Source: Shewanella sp. SR44-3 (GTDB lineage Bacteria > Pseudomonadota > Gammaproteobacteria > Enterobacterales > Shewanellaceae). Taken from it: DNA of 64,000 bases. Below, one piece after another: positions 25,902 through 36,942 of the stretch. A model generated the notes under the pieces. That model searched no databases. It was not told where the DNA came from and saw only the letters and a program-made list of their open reading frames with translations. A program made the position numbers and the translations under genes. The stretch's first letter is position 1, and every line of letters starts with the position of its first letter. The stretch is taken from contig NZ_JACJDV010000001.1 of the NCBI RefSeq assembly GCF_014163735.1, positions 186,001-250,000 of the forward strand. The letters run 5' to 3'.

Positions 25902-27544
25902 AGCATTGCCTCCAGCTCATTCAAGTCTTTTAGAATGTCGTTTTCTAGTGCTTTAAGCTTGGCTAGGATAACTTTTGGGTCGTCATAGACTTCTGCGGTG
26001 TGCACCACTTCTTTGTAGCGGTTAATGGACAAGTCATATTTATTAGCAATGATTTCATCTTTGCTTACCCAAAAAGCCGTTCCTGTGCGTCCTGCACCCG
26101 CGGCATTAGTGCTTCCCTGCACGTCAGCTTTTCTGAGTTTTTCTTGTTCTATTGCCTCAGATTTATCACGAGCTTTAAATTGCGCAACTAAATCTGGTAA
26201 GTCGTTAGCTTTTATTGGGGTGCGCTTGTCGTCTAGTGAGAAACCATCGGCTTGCACATCATAAAACCATACATGATCCGTTCCTTGTGATCCTGGGCCG
26301 CCTTTGGTAAAAATCAGGATAGCGGTAGACACACCTGCGTAAGGCTTAAATACCCCACTTGGCAATGAAATTACCGCTTCAAGCTGGTTACTTTCGACTA
26401 ATAATTGACGTAATTGTACGTGGGCATTGGATGAGCCAAATAACACGCCGTCTGGCACGATAGTGGCTGACTGGCCGCCGATTTTTAACATGCGCTCGAT
26501 TAAGGCAACAAACAGCAGTTCAGTCTTTTTAGTTTTGACTTTTCGCAGCAGCTCTGGGCAAACATCTTCTTCATCTAAACTGCCTTTAAATGGCGGGTTA
26601 GCAAGAATGACATCGAAGCCTTCTTTTGAATCCAGTGGAAAGTTTTCACTAAAACGTTGGCTAAGGGTGTCTTGATAATGCACGTCGGGTTGTTTAATGC
26701 CGTGCATCACTAGGTTCATTGCTGCTACCCGCAGCATGGTGGCATCAAAATCAAAGCCGTGGAACATGTCGGTGTCTATGTGTTGGCGTGCTTGTGGGTC
26801 AATTAAATCACCAGAAAATAGTACATTTTCAAGCTGCTGCCCTTGATTGTCTAGAAGCGGTTTACCGTCTTCATCAAATAATGGTTCACGTTCTATACTG
26901 TCTTTTGAGGTGTATTTTTCGAGTAGGTATTCGTAAGCAATGGATAAAAAACCACCGGTACCGCTCGCGGGGTCACAAATACGGCTGGTTGTGCTTGGGT
27001 CTAACATTTCGACCATGGCGCGGATGATATGGCGCGGGGTTCTAAATTGGCCGTTAATCCCCGCGGTGGTCAGTTTACTTAATAAATACTCGTATAAATC
27101 ACCTTTGGTATCGCTGTTATCAAGTGGCAAGTCGTTAACCATTTCAACCGCTTTTACCAATAAGCTTTGTTTTTGGATCATTAACTGGGCATCTTTCATA
27201 AACTCAGAAAATAACGAGCCTTCGTTACCCTCTTTTACTGATGCCGCAGAGCTTGAACCAAAATACGGGAAGAGTTCATCTTTGACTGTTTTGTATAGCT
27301 GCTCGGCACCTAAATGACGGATATTTTGCCAACGTAGGTGTTGCTGCGCATCATTAAAACGACGGTTAAACGCTTGGCCAGTTCGTGCACTTCGTTTTTC
27401 GTCAACTTGTTCGTTCATGTCGAGCATGCGGGCGTACATTAAAAAGGTAATTTGTTCGATAACCGTTAACGGATTGGTAATGCCGCCGGTCCAAAATTCT
27501 TCCCATAGCTTGTCGATTTTACTTTTTAGTTGACCTGTGATCAT
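25898..27544 (-). CDS. hsdM: type I restriction-modification DNA methyltransferase HsdM
   Basis: 548-aa N6-adenine methyltransferase. The N-terminal HsdM helical domain spans about 1-140, the SAM motif DPASGTGGF is at 191-199, and the catalytic NPPF at 316-319. With HsdS it protects host DNA, and with HsdR it forms the restriction enzyme. It lies 76 bases after hsdR, in the same direction. The hsdR-M-S order with hsdR first means the nuclease is transcribed before its methyltransferase. Confidence 0.95.
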   Translation of the reverse strand: MITGQLKSKIDKLWEEFWTGGITNPLTVIEQITFLMYARMLDMNEQVDEKRSARTGQAFNRRFNDAQQHLRWQNIRHLGAEQLYKTVKDELFPYFGSSSAASVKEGNEGSLFSEFMKDAQLMIQKQSLLVKAVEMVNDLPLDNSDTKGDLYEYLLSKLTTAGINGQFRTPRHIIRAMVEMLDPSTTSRICDPASGTGGFLSIAYEYLLEKYTSKDSIEREPLFDEDGKPLLDNQGQQLENVLFSGDLIDPQARQHIDTDMFHGFDFDATMLRVAAMNLVMHGIKQPDVHYQDTLSQRFSENFPLDSKEGFDVILANPPFKGSLDEEDVCPELLRKVKTKKTELLFVALIERMLKIGGQSATIVPDGVLFGSSNAHVQLRQLLVESNQLEAVISLPSGVFKPYAGVSTAILIFTKGGPGSQGTDHVWFYDVQADGFSLDDKRTPIKANDLPDLVAQFKARDKSEAIEQEKLRKADVQGSTNAAGAGRTGTAFWVSKDEIIANKYDLSINRYKEVVHTAEVYDDPKVILAKLKALENDILKDLNELEAML

Positions 27545-27620
27545 GGTGTACTCTTTGGTTGTAAATTAGGCAGCGACCGTTAAATAGCCGTTACCCTTGG
27601 AGTTAAAATTAGACTCGTTT

Positions 27621-30600
27621 TTATTGTGTGATGACTTGTTCTATTGTTTGTGTCTTTTGACCTAATTGAACATCAAATTGAGCAATAAAATCTTGAATCA
27701 CATCGGCTTGCTGCTCGCTAAATATCCCATCTAATCCCATATCATGAACTTGGGTAAAAGGTGCATCATAAAGCTGTGATATTTGTATCGAGCCATAACG
27801 AATTAAATGGTTTTGTAACATGCCAATAAAGCGTTGCTGCTTGGCATTCATGTGAGTGTGGGTTTGTTGAACAAACACGGTGAACTTGGCTTCAATATCT
27901 TGTTTATCCATCCCCACAATAGTGCGCAATATTTTGTCTAATGTGGCGGTAGATTCTGGAAAAAACTCTTTAAGGGTATTTAAGTCTACGCTTGGGTTTT
28001 GGGTATGCACAAGGGAGTTTAGTTTAGCTAAATCATCTGCGGTTACCAGTTCGCCTTTACGTATTTTTTGCAGTACTTGGTCTGTTGCAAATAATGGTGT
28101 AAGGGTTTTTTCGACTTCTTGGCGGAATATTTGATAGTCGATAGACACTATTTTGGTTGGTCGCGTTGTTTCGTGTATTTCACTAACCTGTTCTTTTACG
28201 TCAATAACATAATCAACCGTTGGAGGTTGAGCAAATTTGTCGCGTAAATGAATGATACTGCGCAATGCTAAACGACTTTGTTCTAATGCATCAAAGGTTA
28301 GCAAGTCCCAGAATGCACTGGTTTGTATGTTGGCAATATCTTTCGCTTTGGCGCGCACTTCATTCAAGTGCATTTGTAATGACTCTACCTTGCCCATTAC
28401 ACCTTGCTTAACAAGATCTATTTGATTGGGATCGGTAAACATTAGGGTTTGAATGATGGCTATTTCATTATCCAATTTATAGGCTTCTGATTGCCCCATG
28501 ATGTTGCGCCATTGCATTAGTGGCGCTATATGCTCGAATAAGTTAGCTTTTGTTTGTGGTGCAAATTGGTTAAGCGTTTTTTCATCTTTACAGGATTCAA
28601 CCACTTGCCAGTTATCGCGCACCGCAATAGTGTTCATATCAAGTGCTTTAATGTCTTGATGGATAAGCTTTATCACGGCATCAAAGGTGGTGATGTCTGC
28701 CTTTTTAAGCGCTGTTTCAGCCAGTAACAGACGGCTTTCAAACAGTTTTTGAGTAAGAGATTTAGCCTGTTTTACATCTTCTTCGCTGGGGTCCATATCG
28801 AAGTAGTCGAAGTTTTCCCAGTGGTCAAAAATTAAGAAGTGGGTTTTATCTTTACCTTTACCGTAGAGGTCTTTGCATAGGCGTGTGCCACGACCAATCA
28901 TCTGCCAAAATTTGACTTTTGACTTAATGGGCTTGGCAAATACGAGATTGACACATTCTGGAACGTCAATTCCGGTGTCGAGCATATCTACTGAGATAGC
29001 AATGCGAGCACTGTTGACTTCATTTGATTTAAAGTCATCAATTAACTCTTCTGCCCGTTCGTATTTTGAATGGATAACGCGACAAAAGTTACTGCCTAAT
29101 TGAGGATACATTTCGCCAAACAGCTGCGCCAGTAGTTCGGCATGAGCAATGTTGCGGGCAAATACTATGGTTTTACCAGGTAATTGACCGTCACTATCAC
29201 GCAGGCCCTTTTCCATTAAATTACGTAAAATAACGCGATTGGTGTCTTTATTTTTTACCGCTTCATCGACTTGTTTGGCGTCAAAGTTTAACTCGTTAGG
29301 GTCAAAGCCTTGATCTTCTAATTGTGCGATTTGCTCATCCGTGAGGTTATCTTTTTTGATACCTTCGCGTAAAAATTTAGTGGTTAAACTAACAATTTTA
29401 TAAGGTACTAAGTTACCTTCTTCAATCGCCTTTTCTAATGGGTAATTAGCGGTAGGTAATTTGAAATCACAACCAAACAACTGGCACGTTGAGCGCGATA
29501 CCATTTCAACAGGTGTGGCTGTCAAGCCGACCTCTAGTGCATCAAAGTATTTAAAAATATCACCATAAATATTATAGATAGAACGGTGTGATTCATCAGC
29601 CACGATTAAGTCAAAATAACCCACATCATATTTTTGATAAATACTCATCATGCCAGGGTAAGTGGCAATAAATACCCGTGAATTTGTGGCTAACTCTTTT
29701 TTGGTTTTACCCACAATGTAGAGTGGCTCGTTGGTGAACTCATTAAAGGCATTGCCCGCCTGTTTACGTAGCTCTTTACGATCACATAAAAACAGTACGC
29801 GTTTGGCCCAGCCTGCATCGAGTAGACGTTTAGCCAGCGCAATAGATACACGCGTTTTTCCTGTGCCGGTTGCTTGTACGATAAGAGATTTGCGATGTTT
29901 ATCGGCGAAACGTTCACATACACGAGTGATTGTTTCCATTTGATACAAACGGCCTGCGACATTGGTATCAATTGGTGTTTGATTTAAATCTTTTTTAAGG
30001 CCTCTCTGCTTAATTAGATATTGCAGCGAGTCTTTAGAGTAATAGCCGTAAAGTTTACGACTGTTATAGCCTTGGGCATCGTCTAATATACGGATGTCGT
30101 AACCGTTAGAGTAAAAAATGACAGGTCGTTGATGGTACTGTTTGTGGAGTGCATCGGCATAGAGCTTAGCTTGTTGCCTGCCTTTTTCGACAGATTCACG
30201 AGTGCGTTTGGCCTCAATTACTGCGAGTGGTTTTCCATCATCGTCCCAAAGCACATAATCTACATAACCTATGCCTGTACTGGTAGGCTGATCAGTTACC
30301 TGTACTTCTTTACCGACTTCATCTGTGCTCGTTTCATCAAGAGACACTTGCCAACCAGCAGCCCGTAGATCCATGTCAATGATCCGCGCACGTGTTTCTG
30401 CTTCGCTAAAGTTAAAACTTGCCGTGATAAGTTTGTTAAGCGCCTTAACTTCACCGACTTTTGTTTCATTTATCGTTTGTTTGAGTCTTTCGGCTTCTTG
30501 CTGGGCTTGTTTTTGTGCTTGTTGAGAAGCCTCTAATTCTTCTAACGCTTTTTTGAGGCGCGCTTCATTTTGACTCAGCTGTAGTGCTAGTTGTTTATTC

Positions 30601-31061
30601 TTTTTAGTATATTCAGCGTCACCTTGATTTAAGGGCTGTTTTTGTTCAGGCGCAGTAAATTCTGGGCAATCAGCTTGTTTCCCATTTGCGTAAGCCATAA
30701 ATAAATAGCAGGCAACATAATAACTTTCTTTTAAAATCCAAATAGCTTGTTGTTGATCGACTCGACCTTCGTGTGCCGCTTGATTACCGCTTTTGCGTAT
30801 TGCGTGAAGTTTATCGGTAATTAAATTGGGGACTACGCTAGTGAAATCATCCGATGTGAGCTTGTCATAGATATTTGAATTGGGAAAAGCAGGCAATTGA
30901 AGTTCTTTATATAAATAGCCGACAACCTGTTCAGCAAAACAGCGAAGTTTAACCAATGCACTTTGTGGATCTGATATCGCATACTCTTCGGCAAATGCTG
31001 CTAATTGATGGAGCTGCGGCCACTTTGTTTGAATATGTTCAAAATTCATTGATTGCTTCAT
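27621..31061 (-). CDS. hsdR: type I restriction endonuclease/translocase HsdR
   Basis: 1146 aa. Domains in order are an N-terminal DUF4145-type helical domain (about 1-130; LVKLRCFAEQVVGYLYKEL), a coiled coil (about 160-205), a PD-(D/E)xK nuclease (VDYVLWDDDGKPLAVIEAKR, about 265-284), and a superfamily 2 motor with Walker A ATGTGKT (about 400), DESH box and GLTATP, and MIGRGTR as motif VI. The C-terminal helical domain contacts the methylase. It is the first gene of the eight-gene operon. AAGGAA lies about 10 bases before the ATG at 31061, and a sigma54 promoter is just upstream. Confidence 0.95.
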   Translation of the reverse strand: MKQSMNFEHIQTKWPQLHQLAAFAEEYAISDPQSALVKLRCFAEQVVGYLYKELQLPAFPNSNIYDKLTSDDFTSVVPNLITDKLHAIRKSGNQAAHEGRVDQQQAIWILKESYYVACYLFMAYANGKQADCPEFTAPEQKQPLNQGDAEYTKKNKQLALQLSQNEARLKKALEELEASQQAQKQAQQEAERLKQTINETKVGEVKALNKLITASFNFSEAETRARIIDMDLRAAGWQVSLDETSTDEVGKEVQVTDQPTSTGIGYVDYVLWDDDGKPLAVIEAKRTRESVEKGRQQAKLYADALHKQYHQRPVIFYSNGYDIRILDDAQGYNSRKLYGYYSKDSLQYLIKQRGLKKDLNQTPIDTNVAGRLYQMETITRVCERFADKHRKSLIVQATGTGKTRVSIALAKRLLDAGWAKRVLFLCDRKELRKQAGNAFNEFTNEPLYIVGKTKKELATNSRVFIATYPGMMSIYQKYDVGYFDLIVADESHRSIYNIYGDIFKYFDALEVGLTATPVEMVSRSTCQLFGCDFKLPTANYPLEKAIEEGNLVPYKIVSLTTKFLREGIKKDNLTDEQIAQLEDQGFDPNELNFDAKQVDEAVKNKDTNRVILRNLMEKGLRDSDGQLPGKTIVFARNIAHAELLAQLFGEMYPQLGSNFCRVIHSKYERAEELIDDFKSNEVNSARIAISVDMLDTGIDVPECVNLVFAKPIKSKVKFWQMIGRGTRLCKDLYGKGKDKTHFLIFDHWENFDYFDMDPSEEDVKQAKSLTQKLFESRLLLAETALKKADITTFDAVIKLIHQDIKALDMNTIAVRDNWQVVESCKDEKTLNQFAPQTKANLFEHIAPLMQWRNIMGQSEAYKLDNEIAIIQTLMFTDPNQIDLVKQGVMGKVESLQMHLNEVRAKAKDIANIQTSAFWDLLTFDALEQSRLALRSIIHLRDKFAQPPTVDYVIDVKEQVSEIHETTRPTKIVSIDYQIFRQEVEKTLTPLFATDQVLQKIRKGELVTADDLAKLNSLVHTQNPSVDLNTLKEFFPESTATLDKILRTIVGMDKQDIEAKFTVFVQQTHTHMNAKQQRFIGMLQNHLIRYGSIQISQLYDAPFTQVHDMGLDGIFSEQQADVIQDFIAQFDVQLGQKTQTIEQVITQ

Positions 31062-31090
31062 TCCGTGTTGTTTCCTTTATATCCCTATTG

Positions 31091-31106
31091 AGCAATGATA
31101 ATGCCA
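31091..31106 (-). promoter_or_regulatory. sigma54 (-24/-12) promoter of the restriction operon
   Basis: The minus strand reads TGGCATTATCATTGCT, which puts GG and GC exactly 10 bases apart as RpoN promoters require (consensus TGGCAC-N5-TTGCA/T). The predicted start at about 31080 gives a 19-base leader with AAGGAA before hsdR. The adjacent gene encodes a sigma54 activator. Confidence 0.82.
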
Positions 31107-31121
31107 GTTATGCTGCTATGG

Positions 31122-32633
31122 TTATTTATCTATGTCAATCTGCAAACGCTTCATCCAATTGGTTAGCGTTTGATGATCTTTTAAGCCCAACATTTGCGTG
31201 GCTTGTTTTTTTACATTACCACTGGCTTTTAACGCGGCTTTAACATAGTTTTTTTGAATCTCATCAGTGAGTTGCACTATATCAATTTTATCGTGAATAG
31301 ACATAGAAATATCAGCGTCTTGCTGTGGTTTATGTGATGCAAGCAAGGCATCAGCAAGATCGTTAGCTGTGATCATTTCTGAGTCTGACCACAAGCAGGC
31401 ACGGTTTAATGTGCTCCATAACTCACGAATATTACCTGGCCAAGCTTGATTGGAAATAAATTCTATTCCCTTTTCACAAATATTCTTACTTTTATACTGG
31501 GGATGCTTGGCCCCAACGTGATTAATTTGGCTAATGAGCTGATTGACTAATTCTGGGATATCTTGCTTTCTCTCTCTTAGTGCTGGCATTTGGATAATGC
31601 CGACCGCGAGTCGATAAAACAGATCTTCTCTAAACTGGCCAGCGGCGATCTGTTGTTGTAGATCTTGATGTGTGGCCGCAATGATTCTCACATCCACATA
31701 AATGGGTTTATTGTCTCCAAGGCGATTAATCTCACCTTGCTGTAAGGCTCGTAGCAACTTAACTTGAATATCAAGCGGCAACTCCCCGACTTCATCGAGA
31801 AAAAGCGTGCCGCCATCGGCTTGCTCAAATAAACCGGCGTAGTCTTTATCCGCCCCGGTAAAGGCGCCTTTTTTATGGCCAAATAAGGTGGAGTCAGCCA
31901 AGTTTTGTGCAAACGCGCCGCAATTGACGATTCTAATGGGTTTATTAGCCCTTAAACTGCCTTTATGTATCGCATGAGCCATTAACTCTTTGCCGGTCCC
32001 GGTTTCACCTAAAATCAACGCAGGAACTTCGGAGACGGCAATTTTTTGAGCTTTAACAATAAGGGCTTTCATGGCGGGGGATTGGGAGGTTAATGCTGCA
32101 AACGCTGCGCTGTGAATAGATAAGGCACTGGCACTCGATGCGATATTCTTAGCGGCGGATTTGACATAGGTGTGAACAAAGTCGAGGGGGATATCCACCT
32201 CAATTAATTGATTATCTGGGGTGGTTTGTAAAAAATGGGTATTGGGTTTTCCTTTACCTATGAGCACTGACAATGTGGTCATGGTTGGCGTGCCGGATGT
32301 GAGATTTATTGATAGCGTTTGTGCCTCATCGCTGAGTTTTGCTATCCAATGCTCGCTGGCTTTTGCAATTGACGGGTAATCAATCGGACTATTTATATGG
32401 GCTTTAAAAACTTGAATATCATCAAAAGGTCGATGATTAATGGCCAGTTGTTTTTTTAAATAGCGTTCAAATTTTGGCCATAGCTGTTCATCTTTATTGG
32501 ATAAAATGACTATTTTATCGAAGGGGATTTTGGATTTTATTGCTAAGGTTGCAATTGCCGCCCCCTTGTCAGCTTGCATATTTTCAAGATCTTTATTACC
32601 AAGCCAGGTAAGCAGTGTGTTCAATTTAGGCAC
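31122..32633 (-). CDS. sigma54-dependent activator with N-terminal CARF-like sensor domain
   Basis: 503 aa. The AAA+ activator core has Walker A GETGTGKE (209-216), the sigma54-contact loop GAFTGA (256-261), Walker B TLFLDEVGELP (276-286) and a Fis-type helix-turn-helix at the C-terminus (about 465-500). The first 155 residues are a Rossmann-like domain with SINLTSGTPTM (108-118) and NSPIDYPSI (81-89), resembling CARF nucleotide sensors and the regulator RtcR. The start is GTG at 32633. It lies 60 bases upstream of hsdR in the same direction, and the sigma54 promoter is in that gap, so it most likely activates the restriction operon. Confidence 0.88.
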   Translation of the reverse strand: MPKLNTLLTWLGNKDLENMQADKGAAIATLAIKSKIPFDKIVILSNKDEQLWPKFERYLKKQLAINHRPFDDIQVFKAHINSPIDYPSIAKASEHWIAKLSDEAQTLSINLTSGTPTMTTLSVLIGKGKPNTHFLQTTPDNQLIEVDIPLDFVHTYVKSAAKNIASSASALSIHSAAFAALTSQSPAMKALIVKAQKIAVSEVPALILGETGTGKELMAHAIHKGSLRANKPIRIVNCGAFAQNLADSTLFGHKKGAFTGADKDYAGLFEQADGGTLFLDEVGELPLDIQVKLLRALQQGEINRLGDNKPIYVDVRIIAATHQDLQQQIAAGQFREDLFYRLAVGIIQMPALRERKQDIPELVNQLISQINHVGAKHPQYKSKNICEKGIEFISNQAWPGNIRELWSTLNRACLWSDSEMITANDLADALLASHKPQQDADISMSIHDKIDIVQLTDEIQKNYVKAALKASGNVKKQATQMLGLKDHQTLTNWMKRLQIDIDK

Positions 32634-33201
32634 CCATCCATTAGTTTGTAAATAATGTTACATTAAATAATTTTATTTACTACTAAGAAAGTGTATTTGA
32701 AATGTCTAACTTTTTAATAAAATCTTTAGGTTTTAGTAAAAATCCCCCAAAAAACCATTAATTATACGTCGAATGTCCCTTTCAACCTGTTGGAATTATC
32801 TATGTTCCATTTTGCATCACAGGAGAAATGTTAAAACTCCATCAATATATGCTCTGCTATTATCCAGATGGCTTGGCCTAGCATGCTAAAGATAAAACAC
32901 ATAAAAGTAAAAATGACGGCACTACGGGCCAGCCAGCGAAAATAACTTGGACTTGAACTCATGGCTTCCTTTCATTGCCGCGCAGATTACGGCACTATTC
33001 TAATTACTAGATATCACTATTATTATGCTGAACCCTAGCTTGGGTTCTTTCTTATGACTCTTATTGATGCATCATAGTGGTAACTCACATTAATATGCTT
33101 CTTATCCTACTTTGCGTTTCTCGCATCTCGCATATAGCTTTATCAAGCATTAAAGCGGCATTAATAACAAAAATCTAAAATTTTTAAAAATGAAGTTTAA
33201 G
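32634..33201. other. A+T-rich spacer between the island and serS
   Basis: About 570 bases separating the sigma54 regulator from serS. It holds the promoter of the regulator (not identified by eye), the small open frame listed at 32831-32962 and a short hairpin GAACCC / GGGTTC (33030-33047) with a T-rich 3' side on the plus strand. No transposase, integrase or tRNA is seen at this edge of the island. Confidence 0.6.
32831..32962 (-). CDS. small membrane protein, 43 aa
   Basis: ATG at 32962, stop at 32831, with AAGGAAG six bases upstream. The 43 residues begin with a Ser-rich stretch and basic Arg residues (MSSSPSYFRWLARS), then a hydrophobic helix (about 15-36) and an acidic end. The orientation is the same as the regulator, 200 bases upstream of it. 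The family is not recognised. The good ribosome site and single membrane helix argue that it is real. Confidence 0.45.
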   Translation of the reverse strand: MSSSPSYFRWLARSAVIFTFMCFIFSMLGQAIWIIAEHILMEF

Positions 33202-33233
33202 AAAAAGGCATTGAATTAAATTCAATGCCTTTT
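33202..33233 (-). terminator. serS terminator
   Basis: Inverted repeat AAGGCATTGAATT / AATTCAATGCCTT centred at 33217, followed on the minus strand by five T. It lies just after the serS stop and ends the ftsK-lolA-rarA-crcB-serS transcript. Confidence 0.85.
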
Positions 33234-33237
33234 GGGC

Positions 33238-34542
<1,305 letters not shown>

Positions 34543-34917
34543 TTAAACGCGAGAAAAAACCAGTTGCTGACCCAGATATACCATGAAGATACACAGGGAA
34601 ACATTCAACAACACATTAATAAGTGCTTTAAACCAACAACCTTGCTGCATCAGCAGTAGGGTTTCGTTGGAAAAGGTTGAAAACGTGGTTAATGCGCCTA
34701 ATAGACCAACACCAACCATGGCTTTCAACTCAGGGCTTAAGTGACTCATTTGCCCCAGAGCGTAAACAACGCCCATAAAAAATGAACCCAGTACATTGAC
34801 TAACAGTGTACCAAAAGGAAAACTGCTTCCAAATAGCTGAAGCATAATAATTGACATAAGATAGCGTAAAACTGCGCCAATTGAACCACCTAGAGCGACA
34901 AACAACAGATTAGTCAT
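34543..34917 (-). CDS. crcB: fluoride ion channel CrcB/Fluc
   Basis: 124-aa protein with four membrane helices that exports fluoride as a dual-topology dimer. Family motifs are [10 protein letters not shown] (9-18), [14 protein letters not shown] (36-49) with the pore Asn, and [15 protein letters not shown] (72-86), which holds the sodium and Phe-box residues. Its ATG overlaps the rarA stop by 8 bases. No fluoride riboswitch was recognised, so expression follows the operon. Confidence 0.94.
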   Translation of the reverse strand: MTNLLFVALGGSIGAVLRYLMSIIMLQLFGSSFPFGTLLVNVLGSFFMGVVYALGQMSHLSPELKAMVGVGLLGALTTFSTFSNETLLLMQQGCWFKALINVLLNVSLCIFMVYLGQQLVFSRV

Positions 34918-36241
34918 AGCGTTTTACTCGACTATGCTCATCGAGCTGAGTTAACTGGCTAAGTTTCTCTTTGATGCGTTTCTCAAACCCCCGATCCGTG
35001 GGTTGATAAAATTGTTGCCCAATAAGCGCTGGCGGTAAATAGCATTCACCTGCGGCGTAGGCATTGGGCTCATCATGGGCGTAACGGTAGCCCTCACCTA
35101 CGGCTAAGCTTTTCATTAATTTGGTAGGGGCATTGCGTAAATGATTCGGCACTGCTTCATGGCCTGTGGCGCGGGCAAGCTCACGGGCAGCGCTAAAGGC
35201 GGTATAAACCGCATTGCTTTTGGGCGCACTGGCAAGGTATAACACAGCTTGAGCGATAGCCCGCTCACCTTCGGCAGGCCCCACGCGGTGGAAACAATCC
35301 CAGGCATTTAAGGCGACCGTCATGGCGACAGGATCGGCATTACCTATGTCTTCAGAGGCAATAGCCAGTAAGCGCCTTGCCACATATAAAGGATCGCCGC
35401 CGCCTTCTAAGATACGACAAAACCAGTAAAGCGCCGCATCAGGAGCGGAGCCGCGAATGGATTTATGCACAGCTGATATTAAATCGTAAAATTGATCGCC
35501 ATTTTTATCATAACCCGCCGCTTTATGGCCCACCACTTGGCTTAACATCTCAAGGTTAAAGGTATCACCATCGGCCACAAGATCGCTCATTAACTCGATT
35601 AAGTTAAGCGCTTTTCTAGCATCGCCATCGCTAACATGGGTAAGCTCTGTCATCACCTCATCTGGGATAATCAGTTGCCGCTTACCAAGACCACGCTCGG
35701 TGTCTTCAAGGGCTTGAATGATAATCGCGGTAATTTCAGCTTCGGTTAATTTATGAATTAAATACACCCGCGCACGGGATAACAGCGCGTTATTGAGCTC
35801 AAACGAGGGATTCTCTGTGGTGGCGCCAACAAAAATCACCGTGCCATCCTCGATATAAGGCAAGAAGGCATCTTGCTGGCTTTTATTAAAGCGGTGGACT
35901 TCATCGACAAATAATAAGGTGCGCTGACCGCGGCTTTGGGCCACGGCTTTGGCTTGTTCAATGGCGGCGCGAATATCCTTAACCCCAGAGCTTACTGCAG
36001 AAATACGCTCCACATGGGCATTGGCATAATGGGCAATAAGTTCAGCAAGGGTTGTTTTACCCGTACCTGGTGGCCCCCACAACAGCATAGAGTGGGCACG
36101 GTTTGCCTCCAAGGCAACTCGCAAGGCTTTGCCCTCACCTAACAGGTGCGACTGGCCTATGTATTCACTTAAGATCTTTGGGCGCATTCTGGCGGCCAAG
36201 GGTCTAAAATCAGGCGAAAAATCGAAGCCTAGATTTGCCAA
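34910..36241 (-). CDS. rarA: replication-associated recombination protein A (RarA/MgsA)
   Basis: 443-aa AAA+ clamp-loader-like ATPase acting at stalled forks. Walker [10 protein letters not shown] is at about 55-63 and Walker [11 protein letters not shown] at about 108-117, with the RarA C-terminal tetramer domain after about 260. The start is TTG at 36241 with AAGG upstream; the nearby ATG is out of frame. It lies between lolA and crcB as in other Shewanella. Confidence 0.96.
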   Translation of the reverse strand: MANLGFDFSPDFRPLAARMRPKILSEYIGQSHLLGEGKALRVALEANRAHSMLLWGPPGTGKTTLAELIAHYANAHVERISAVSSGVKDIRAAIEQAKAVAQSRGQRTLLFVDEVHRFNKSQQDAFLPYIEDGTVIFVGATTENPSFELNNALLSRARVYLIHKLTEAEITAIIIQALEDTERGLGKRQLIIPDEVMTELTHVSDGDARKALNLIELMSDLVADGDTFNLEMLSQVVGHKAAGYDKNGDQFYDLISAVHKSIRGSAPDAALYWFCRILEGGGDPLYVARRLLAIASEDIGNADPVAMTVALNAWDCFHRVGPAEGERAIAQAVLYLASAPKSNAVYTAFSAARELARATGHEAVPNHLRNAPTKLMKSLAVGEGYRYAHDEPNAYAAGECYLPPALIGQQFYQPTDRGFEKRIKEKLSQLTQLDEHSRVKRYD

Positions 36242-36268
36242 AACATCACCTTATTTACTTTAAGTACC

Positions 36269-36934
36269 TTAGTTACCTTGTTTACCTTGCTTAAGGCGCT
36301 GATCGTCAATATCAACATTCTCGGGCAAGGCAAACTTGAACAGCTTAGCTTCATCACTCTTCACTTGTCTCTGGGCACTTAAAGCGAAACGGCTTAGATT
36401 ACCTTGGCTATCAGTGAGGTTAAAATCTGTTAGTTGCTTACCATTAAAGCACACTGAAACCGCAACCACATTTGCTTTTAGCGTCTTAGGCAAGATATCA
36501 AAACACTGCTTATTCCCTTGCACGCTTGCTTGCTCAACATGGTATAGCGACCACGTTTCTTCGTCACGGTGCACCAATAAAGCGATGGGTGAAGCGTCAA
36601 CCGCTTGAGACACATCCATCACAGTCACTTCTTCGGCAAAGGGGTTGTATACCCAAAGATTGATACCATCCGCAACGATTAATGACTCATCAGGCTCAAC
36701 TAAATGCCAATAAAACTTGCTAGGGTAAGCCAGTGCAAATACGCCCTGACCTTGCTGGATCACTTTGTTGTTGATGTCTGTCACTTGCTGACTGAAGGCT
36801 GCATGCAGAGAATCAATCTCGGCAAGTTTACTGCGAAGCTGCATAGCATCATCGGCAACACTGACCGTTGATGTCACCATAGCGCTGGCACCTAAAGCGG
36901 TGACACACATTGACGATAAAAAGCGTTTAAACAT
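36269..36934 (-). CDS. lolA: outer-membrane lipoprotein carrier LolA
   Basis: Periplasmic shuttle that carries lipoproteins from LolCDE to LolB. It is 221 aa with a signal peptide ([20 protein letters not shown], likely cut after SVA near residue 27). The mature part has the LolA half-barrel pattern ([37 protein letters not shown]). It sits 8 bases after ftsK and 27 before rarA. Confidence 0.95.
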   Translation of the reverse strand: MFKRFLSSMCVTALGASAMVTSTVSVADDAMQLRSKLAEIDSLHAAFSQQVTDINNKVIQQGQGVFALAYPSKFYWHLVEPDESLIVADGINLWVYNPFAEEVTVMDVSQAVDASPIALLVHRDEETWSLYHVEQASVQGNKQCFDILPKTLKANVVAVSVCFNGKQLTDFNLTDSQGNLSRFALSAQRQVKSDEAKLFKFALPENVDIDDQRLKQGKQGN

Positions 36935-36942
36935 GGTTTATC

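Noticed and set aside
18272..32633. A BREX, DISARM or Druantia system
   Set aside because: No PglX/PglZ, BrxL, DrmA/B or DruE-type genes; the methylase is HsdM with HsdS and HsdR.
33030..33052. Hairpin GAACCC / GGGTTC with a T-rich tail on the plus strand
   Set aside because: No plus-strand gene or promoter upstream, and the tail is interrupted by C; not called as a terminator.
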